This document shows, in pieces, positions 10,728 to 16,350 of a DNA stretch of 16,350 nt. The notes beneath the pieces are model-generated. The model was not told where the DNA came from, searched no databases, and saw nothing but the letters and a program-made list of their open reading frames with translations. Positions within the stretch are counted from its first letter, which is position 1; the number at the start of each line of letters is the position of its first letter. The DNA is taken from assembly GCA_001574975.1 (NCBI GenBank), contig KQ965875.1, forward strand, positions 67,130 through 83,479, given 5' to 3'. The position numbers and the translations under genes are program-made. The DNA comes from Gonapodya prolifera JEL478 (Eukaryota; Monoblepharomycota; Monoblepharidomycetes; Monoblepharidales; Gonapodyaceae).

Positions 10728-11216
10728 ATGGCACGTTCCTCTACAAGTGGGGGTACCAACCAGGACTTCCCGCATGCTGTAAACTTTGACTTCGGAGGTG
10801 TTCCTCCTTGTGCCTCCTTCCTGCAATTGGGTGAACCTGTCTCCCACATTGTTGAACTCTCAAAAACCTTACTTTAATCTCGCCTAAACGCTCAATGCCA
10901 ATGAAGCTAGCATGACTACTTCGATTAGTTCAGTTCTGCCTCAAGCAGTTCCTCCAACAGTAGCTATAATGTGGCAGCTGACAAAAACAGCATATCTCAA
11001 ATAGATGGAGACGCGCCAATGAACATTAAAGATGCGCAGATTGCAATGCTGAAGAAAAAACTGAGTGATCAACAACAGCATTTGATGTCACTGCAGAACA
11101 AGAATGTTCAACTGCAGGTGAAGCTGAAGAGAAGTTGGGACAATGGTCCCCATGCTAATGGAAGAGACAAATATTATGACGATGATGGCAATCCTCTTCG
11201 GGACACCTGCACATAG
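10728..11216 (+). CDS. Possible small coiled-coil protein, or transposon fragment
   Basis: An ORF at 10971-11216 (80 aa from its first ATG; the frame is open from about 10926) begins with a serine-rich tract. It continues with a heptad-like helix (IKDAQIAMLKKKLSDQQQH to NKNVQLQVKLKRSW) predicted by eye as a coiled coil, and an acidic DKYYDDDGNP tail. A frame starting at ATG 10728 (MARSSTSGGTNQDFPHA) is in the same phase. It could be joined by an intron from GTAAAC after that segment to the TTAG at about 10925, giving about 114 aa. I do not recognise the family. It could be an accessory ORF of the adjacent DNA transposon or an unrelated captured exon. The splice model is speculative. Confidence 0.3.
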
Positions 11217-11219
11217 AGG

Positions 11220-11960
11220 TCCTTCCTGTATTGCAGTTGCACCTGTTCCTATTGCTGCGGCCAAAAAATACCTCGTTCTACATACAAAGAAACTTGACAC
11301 TGTCACCCTTTGTCCAGAAGGTGCCCTTCCATATTTATGTATGAGCATCCTTTGATCATAAGCAGACTCATTGTAGAAGCCAAGCTGATCCTTCCCATAC
11401 TGGGACATGTGGAGGAGGAATGCCATTCTTGCCTCAGAGTTCCGCTCCCAAGCCTTCCAGGATAATTCCTTCAAAGAATACCCCATCTGACTGATTTCCC
11501 AACATAATGTTGCAGGTAAAAGTCTACAGTTGGGAAAAACTCACAGAGGCTGTTCATTATTTCCTAAAGGTACATGTTGGGTGTTGAGTCAATGAGCACT
11601 TGCAGAACCTCAGAACGTCCATACTATCAGTAGTACCACCATGAAATAGAAGATGAGATGACTTACCTCATGATGATTGTTATGCATCTTCTGTCACCAT
11701 CCACATGGCCCATGTAACAAAGTATTGCTGTATTCTGCAACAGCCTGGATCCTCCTCTGCACACTGCACCTGTTAACCATGAAATGCTCAGCAATATCTT
11801 CCACAGACTGTCTGTCCATGTGAGCATAAATAACCTGCCATTGGTGTGGAGGATATCTGTGGATGGTGGCCCTGGGTATTATTATGGAGGGAGGTGTTTG
11901 TGGATGTGCACTGTGGCATATGAGGTGGTTGACGCAAACCATTTCTCCATTTATGTACAA
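11220..11960 (-). mobile_element. Broken IS630/Tc1-mariner-like DDE transposase
   Basis: On the minus strand a helix-turn-helix segment (MDRQSVEDIAEHFMVNRCSV, about 11860-11780) matches the N-terminal DNA-binding part of IS630/Tc1-mariner-type transposases common in Agaricomycetes. A middle piece follows (VLQVLIDSTPNMYL, then a stop at 11566-11564 where the family normally has DEI), and then the start of the DDE domain (MGYSLKELSWKAWERNSEAR, then SQYGKDQLGFYNESAYDQR, YGRAPSGQRVTVSSFFV). The first catalytic Asp, normally in a LDES/ADES context, reads Asn in FYNES (about 11370-11372). The three pieces are in different frames, and homology fades at about 11220-11250 before the second and third catalytic residues. 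The element is dead and truncated. Terminal inverted repeats were not found by eye. Confidence 0.8.
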
Positions 11961-12598
11961 TTATGTTTGGAGGTTCTTATCAGGTCTTTAGAGCTTAGAG
12001 AGTAAGATGTTGGTGTTTATGGGTCAGATGAGGGATTGTGGCGCAGCAGCGTTAAGGGTGGAACCAAACAGGCATCCACATCTTTCATCACTGCCATCAC
12101 CGTTCCTTCTTTGCATTCACAGTGTCTCAGGTTGGTCTTGGGTGTTAAGATTGGCGTTGGTGCAATATTGGACATTCCCCAATGCATTCTATCAGGTTGT
12201 CATGCCTTCAATTGGACAACCATCTCCGACATTGCAGTTTGGTGTTTGGTGTGCCTCATTTGCACTGCACCTTTTCCAATACTTTTGCTATCCCATCACC
12301 CCTTTGCTGATGGCTATTCCACTGGAACTTGGAAGTTCTCAACAGACCTAGCCTGATCTTGGTATGCACTGGAGCATCTCTTATGGATTCTCCACCACAT
12401 CTTTGGTGAGCAAGGAGGGATTACTTCAAGTTTCATCCATCTGGAGCCAAAAACGCAGTGACGGACACGCAGAAAACCCAAACTAATGAAAATGAAGGTG
12501 CAGAAAGCTTTCTGTCAACCTGAATGCCTGCAAATGGGACCCTTTGGACTCTTTTCTCTGGGCAGACAATGTCTGGACCCTCCACTGCCTGTCAATGA
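11961..12598. other. No gene recognised between transposase relic and gag-like region
   Basis: CpG-poor sequence with two overlapping plus-strand frames (12007-12351 and 12036-12356) and a minus-strand frame (12483-12755). None shows a domain. The plus-strand frames are hydrophobic by composition only. This is probably decayed transposon DNA. Confidence 0.4.
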
Positions 12599-13158
12599 TT
12601 GTACTTGCTTGACAGAAGTGAGATGGATACCAGGGAAGCGTCATTGAGGGAGAGGCTGCAGAATCTCCATGACAGGGGGTGGGACTCAACAGGACCAACT
12701 TCAACAGGCCCTGGACGTCTGGAAACAGCTCAGAACGCCACCCCGTTTCGCACACAACATCTCTATAGTGAAATCAAAAGGAATAGTGAGGTAAACGCAA
12801 TGGAACGCAGTGACAGCGGCGCAGGTTTGACTTCTTGAGGGTTTTGTTCAAACACACGCACAAACAAAAATATGGACGTAGGACAGTCGTTCACATACAG
12901 TAAAACAAGAGAACATACTTGAAGAGTTGATTTTTAAAGCCAGAGGCCGGGACGTGAAGTCCCCATTGAAGGGGAGGACAATTTATGTTTGCCAGGTCAT
13001 GGGTCCTTACCAACATCCTGCGACCAAGACAACAACACCTCCAATGCTCCCAGGGGACGCATTAGACATGGTGAAAGCCACCGCAATGGGAGAAATTGGC
13101 ACTTTGGCTCAGCAGATTGAAATGAAGTCCGTCACATGGATTTGCAGTTTGGAGAGAC

Positions 13159-14578
13159 GATGACAATAGGGACACTTCCCCAGACCCCCCACGTCATTTT
13201 ATACAGTCGCCAGCTTCAGAAAGTTATGGAGAACAAATTCCTTATATTTTTTCAGCAGATGATCAATACCCTAAGTTCCGTAGGGATGACCCTCATGCTA
13301 ACATAAGGCACACTCTTTATGAATTTAGGAGGCTTACTAAAGCTAGAGGACTTTCTCTTGAGCATACTTTTGAAGATGTGCCAAAAAATTATTCTGAAGC
13401 TGATATCAGAGATATTGCCATTTCAATATGCAGACAGACCACAAAGACTGAGTGAGGTTGGCAAGAGTTCACTGACCAACTTAATGAGCTCTTATCACAT
13501 AGAGACACTTCACAGAAGAGAGAAAATTATGACAGAATACTGCAGAATTGAACATTTTTAGATCTTGGTCCTATTATGTGGACACAGAGTCTTACTAAAG
13601 CTGGTTTAGAATTGAGCAGCAGCATGTCTAAGTACAATATTCTTAGAGACATCTTTAGCTAGCTCAAGGCAGCTGCTGTAGATTCCTTGCGCAGTAAATT
13701 AGACAAAGTACAGTGGTTCCTAGATGAAGATAATAACCTGAAGCAGTTTCTCAGTACAGCAAGTAGAATACTTGCAAGATTTACGCACAGAAATAATGAA
13801 GTGTGGGACTGTATTGTTCCTAGCCCAATAAGGCAGAGCTCTTCTCAAACAGCTCCTACATAGTCTTGCACCTCCCAGCAGACAAATTTTGCAGAAAGCA
13901 CAATCATTAATATCCAGAGAGAGAATTCCGCTCCTGATAACAGGAATGGAGGGAGGTCTAACAGAGAGAATGGCTCTAATGCACAAAACAGGTCCACAGA
14001 AAGACCTCCTTTTGAGCCAGAACTGCCATTATTGTGGAAGGCCTGACTGTCACAGAAGAAACTGCCCTATTTTGAAGAAAGTAATTGCAAAAAAATTAGT
14101 TTATGAAGGTCCCCAGAGAGAGCGAGACTTTCCAAAGATAATATCTGTTACTTCAGATACTGAACTTACCAGAGGACCAGTCCTTGAAAGCCAATGGATC
14201 AGAAGAGCTTTAGAAGCAGAAGGTGTTCCACCTCCAAATACTGAAGCACCCAGACTTAGAATTTTGAGTGCAAAGCAGGAACCATCTATTGAACCTTCCT
14301 ACAGCAACAATTTTGAATTTCTTGATCTTGAAAGCAGACTTGATAGAGACTTTGAAAACACAGAATGCAATAAAGTGAAAGCTTTTATTAGAGTCATGAA
14401 GAAGCAAGAGGACCTTGAAGTGGAAATCCTGGAATCAGCATATGATTATGTGCCAGTCCCTAAGAACCCAGTCATTGAGACTGCAAAACCAAAAGCTGAA
14501 GATCAGAGAATGGTTGAAGCTGCACTAACAGCAAGCCTAGAGAAAGGCAAAGATAAGGCCCGTTTTGCTGAACATTGA
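13159..14578 (+). pseudogene. gag-like polyprotein remnant with one zinc knuckle
   Basis: One frame runs from 13159 (DDNRDTSPDPPRHF) to about 14015, containing YPKFRRDDPHANIRHTLYEF and a helical segment. It has in-frame stops at 13453 (TGA), 13549 (TGA), 13660 (TAG) and 13861 (TAG). The two TGA codons could be CGA hit by CpG deamination. A one-base shift near 14000-14020 moves to the frame of 13889-14578. That frame carries the knuckle CHYCGRPDCHRRNC (14024-14065) followed by about 170 acidic residues ending EKGKDKARFAEH. The knuckle spacing is C-x2-C-x4-C-x4-C: the usual third ligand His is Cys, with His one residue later. This is characteristic of a retrotransposon nucleocapsid, now non-functional as a whole protein. 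Confidence 0.65.
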
Positions 14579-14715
14579 GAGAGTTATTATTGAAGAAACA
14601 GCCAGAGATGCGAAGCACCCCAAAAGTAACAGAATGCCAGATTCTAGCTACTCTTGCTGAAAAACGTGCAAACAGAAGTAGATCTTTTCTCTAGCCAGAA
14701 TTAATTCTGAAGCTC

Positions 14716-15656
14716 TTGAAAGTCTTCAAAGAGTTATTACTGAAACACATATCCCAGTGCCTACCAAAACAGTTTTTGAATGTTAATGATGCTACACAGA
14801 GAAAGAAATCCATTGAAAATACACAAACTGAAGTGTTGAGCATTACTGGCAAGGCAGTAACAGTGGTATCAAATAAGAGACGCACCATTATGACAAGCCC
14901 TCTTATTCCTGCAAGAATTAATGGCTATTCAGTTTATGTGCATCCAGACACTGGCACAGAAGCTATGACACTATCTCATACTCTTGCTAAATCAGTGAAG
15001 TTACCAATTAATTTTTGGAGAAGACTGTCAATGGTCAAGGTCTATTTGGGTTTGGTCCAGATGCACTACCTTTAGTTGGAACATGTGAAGGTATCTCTGT
15101 CAAGCTGGGTGAAACTGAAATTATAACAGATGCATACATTGTTGAGGATGATGATATTCAGAGTGGTGTTCTGGGGATCCCTCAAATTTCCATGACAAAC
15201 ATGACAATCTCATTAAATGGCCTTGAGTGCATTATGGAATGAGGAGGACCTCAAAATGAAACAATAAGAGAAAAAGCTGTCTCAATTCTGAAAATCAAAC
15301 ATGAGTATGCTTTGAATGTGCTTCAAACTGATGGAGATTATCAAGTGGTCACCATCCCAGTTGTTGTAAAAACAGAAAGTCCCTTTATTCCTATTAATGC
15401 AATTGTTGACCTTGATGCCTCCCAGAGTGTTATATTAGAAAGCACTCTGATGCGCCTGCAAAACTTGGGTCTCCAAGTTGATTTACAGAAAGAGGATTCT
15501 ATACACACTATGACAAACCAGTATGGTCAACAAGCTGAAGTGTTGGGATACATTGAACTGCCTGTGGAAACTTTTGACTTGCAGCACTCTCAGAAGATAA
15601 GGGTCATTGCTGAACATGGCAGCTTAATCCCAGCTGATGCAATTTTAATTTGTTGA
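14716..15656 (+). pseudogene. Retropepsin-like protease remnant, apparently two successive domains
   Basis: Domain 1: ARINGYSVYVHPDTGTEAM holds the aspartic-protease DTG (14947-14955) in the usual setting, followed by LAKSVKLPINF. Then a one-base shift at the T run 15012-15016 changes frame, after which VNGQGLFGFGPDALPLVGT, VKLGETEIITDAYIVEDDD and VLGIPQI complete the retropepsin pattern. Domain 2: after a single TGA (15240-15242), in the same frame, comes VVTIPVVVKTESPF, INAIVDLDASQSVILEST and NLGLQV, ending at 15656. The VDLDAS at 15405-15422 sits where VDTGAS would be expected. Domain 1 is a firm family call; domain 2 is inferred from pattern and position. The whole is inactive as written. 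Confidence 0.65.
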
Positions 15657-15949
15657 GTATCAAGGAGCTGAGTACTGGAGGTAGACAGTGCATATAAGAA
15701 AGTGAGATTATTATTGCAATGGTTGGAACAAGCACGAAAGGTTCTGACTCATATTGGATGACAAATCATGATTAGTGAGCAGAACTCAGCTAGTTTGCTA
15801 CAAGTAGCCAGTGTTTTCTCATGTAGAAGTGATGAGACAAGAATTCCACTAAGTCCCACAACCCTAGGGTCTTAACAGGTTATGAGCCCGTCAGCTTGAG
15901 GACTTTTTGGACAACTGTTTCTGACAAGGGTGGTGCACGAGCCATTTAG
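15657..15949. other. Unassigned spacer between protease relic and zinc-knuckle ORF
   Basis: About 290 nt with no open frame of note on either strand and no recognisable domain. It contains the palindrome CCCTAGGG near 15862-15869. CpG frequency rises sharply from about 15930. It may hold the 3' edge of one element and the 5' edge of the next. Confidence 0.4.
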
Positions 15950-15971
15950 CCGCAGTTTAGCCGTTTAACCG
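15945..15971 (+). repeat. Three short TTTAgCCG-type repeats
   Basis: TTTAGCCG occurs at 15945-15952 and 15956-15963, immediately followed by TTTAACCG at 15964-15971. They lie in a short CpG-rich leader just before the zinc-knuckle ORF. The function is unknown; it may be chance. Confidence 0.4.
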
Positions 15972-15994
15972 GTTTTTTTCGTGTGTCGAACAGG

Positions 15995-16350
15995 ATGGAC
16001 TTTCAGTGTCAAATTTGTGGTGGCTTTGACCACATGGAGAAGGACTGCTCAAGTGGAGTGTGGAGGGTCAAGAAGGTTGCCAGTGAACTTCAGCAGATTG
16101 GAGATGTTTCAAGGAAGCAGGAGGTGGAATGTTTCAATTGTGGTGGATATGGACATTTGGCAAGCAACTGTTGGAGTCCAGCTTGGTGTTCTAACTGTGG
16201 AGGACTGAGGCATACTGCAGCAGATTGCAGCACACCAAGGAGATGTGGAAACTGTTATGGAACAGATCATAAGTGGTGGAACTGTTCAGAGCCAGAGTTT
16301 TGCAAGCACTTTACTGGAGGTGGATTCTATCTTGCAAAGGACTGTGCAGA
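15995..16350 (+). CDS. CCHC zinc-knuckle array protein, 3' end outside window
   Basis: A frame opens after a stop at 15947-15949. It has its first ATG at 15995 and runs to the window edge without a stop (118 codons seen). It contains four canonical C-x2-C-x4-H-x4-C knuckles: CQICGGFDHMEKDC, CFNCGGYGHLASNC, CSNCGGLRHTAADC and CGNCYGTDHKWWNC. A fifth degenerate unit, CKHFTGGGFYLAKDC, has the second Cys and the His replaced by Phe. A helical linker (VKKVASELQQIGDVSRKQE) separates knuckles 1 and 2. Such arrays bind single-stranded RNA or DNA and are found in cellular CNBP/Gis2/Byr3-type proteins and in some transposon gag proteins. The transposon-rich, CpG-poor setting favours an element-encoded or domesticated protein. 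The start is uncertain, since the AG at 15992-15993 could also be a splice acceptor. Confidence 0.75.
   Translation, partial: MDFQCQICGGFDHMEKDCSSGVWRVKKVASELQQIGDVSRKQEVECFNCGGYGHLASNCWSPAWCSNCGGLRHTAADCSTPRRCGNCYGTDHKWWNCSEPEFCKHFTGGGFYLAKDCA

Larger units (their letters stand above)
12599..15656 (+). mobile_element. Decayed retroelement: gag-like and protease region
   Basis: Several plus-strand frames with protein-like composition follow one another in gag-protease order. A charged N-terminal piece (12599-12838, MDTREASLRERLQNLHDRGW) and a second piece (12927-13163) precede a long gag-like stretch (13159-14578) with a zinc knuckle. Protease-like frames follow at 14716-15656. All are broken by stops or shifts. 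No reverse transcriptase YxDD motif, RNase H or integrase was seen up to 15.99 kb, and I could not identify LTRs, so the boundaries and superfamily (Ty3/gypsy-like is my best guess) are uncertain. CpG is nearly absent. Confidence 0.7.

Noticed and set aside
12007-12356. Hydrophobic plus-strand frames of about 110 aa
   Set aside because: Two frames overlap with similar hydrophobic composition, which comes from T-rich codons; no membrane-protein family is recognisable.
12483-12755. 90-aa minus-strand frame
   Set aside because: It overlaps a more protein-like plus-strand gag-side frame at 12599-12838 and has no recognisable motif.
15862-15869. Palindrome CCCTAGGG as a possible element end or telomere-like unit
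   Set aside because: A single copy without tandem repetition or a partner inverted repeat nearby.
10176-16350. Reverse transcriptase, RNase H or integrase of the retroelement
   Set aside because: I looked for YxDD, DDE-type retroviral integrase HHCC and RNase H signatures in all frames and saw none; the only DDE-like match is the DNA-transposon relic.

Overview
The window is nuclear DNA of a filamentous fungus, most likely an Agaricomycete (basidiomycete). The recognisable genes are cut by many short GT-AG introns (about 50-90 nt). The protein types (PDR-type ABC transporter, cytochrome P450, NmrA/isoflavone-reductase-like protein, mitochondrial helicase SUV3) and the decayed transposons also fit that group. 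No prokaryotic operon, CRISPR array, tRNA or rRNA was seen.

Layout. 1-1316 (+) is the 3' end of a PDR/CDR-type ABC efflux transporter. It converges with a complete seven-exon P450 at 1776-3593 (-). A complete five-exon NmrA-like oxidoreductase follows at 4289-5649 (-). Head-to-head with it, at about 5705-6662 (+), is a 5'-truncated paralogue that keeps matching intron positions but carries two single-base frame breaks. About 0.9 kb without a confident gene separates this from a complete nine-exon gene for the mitochondrial RNA helicase SUV3 at 7564-10175 (+). I rebuilt exon coordinates by hand from splice signals, reading-frame closure and family conservation. In every rebuilt gene the exon phases close exactly.

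From about 10.2 kb to the end the composition changes: CpG becomes rare and the DNA is AT-richer. Here I see a small possible coiled-coil ORF (+), a broken IS630/Tc1-mariner-like DDE transposase (-, about 11.2-11.96 kb), and a decayed retroelement gag-protease region (+, about 12.6-15.66 kb). The last has a zinc knuckle and what looks like two successive retropepsin-like domains. At the right edge an ORF still open at the window end (15995 onward) carries four intact CCHC zinc knuckles.

How the genes may work together (inference): the P450, the NmrA-like reductase and the efflux pump lie side by side and could act in secondary metabolism or detoxification. Nothing in the sequence proves co-regulation. 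SUV3 is a housekeeping mitochondrial RNA-turnover gene next to a transposon-rich, probably methylated or mutated block. I found no clearly new gene system. The most unusual items are the tandem protease-like domains, the zinc-knuckle array ORF, the inverted reductase pseudogene and an apparent GC-AG intron in SUV3.
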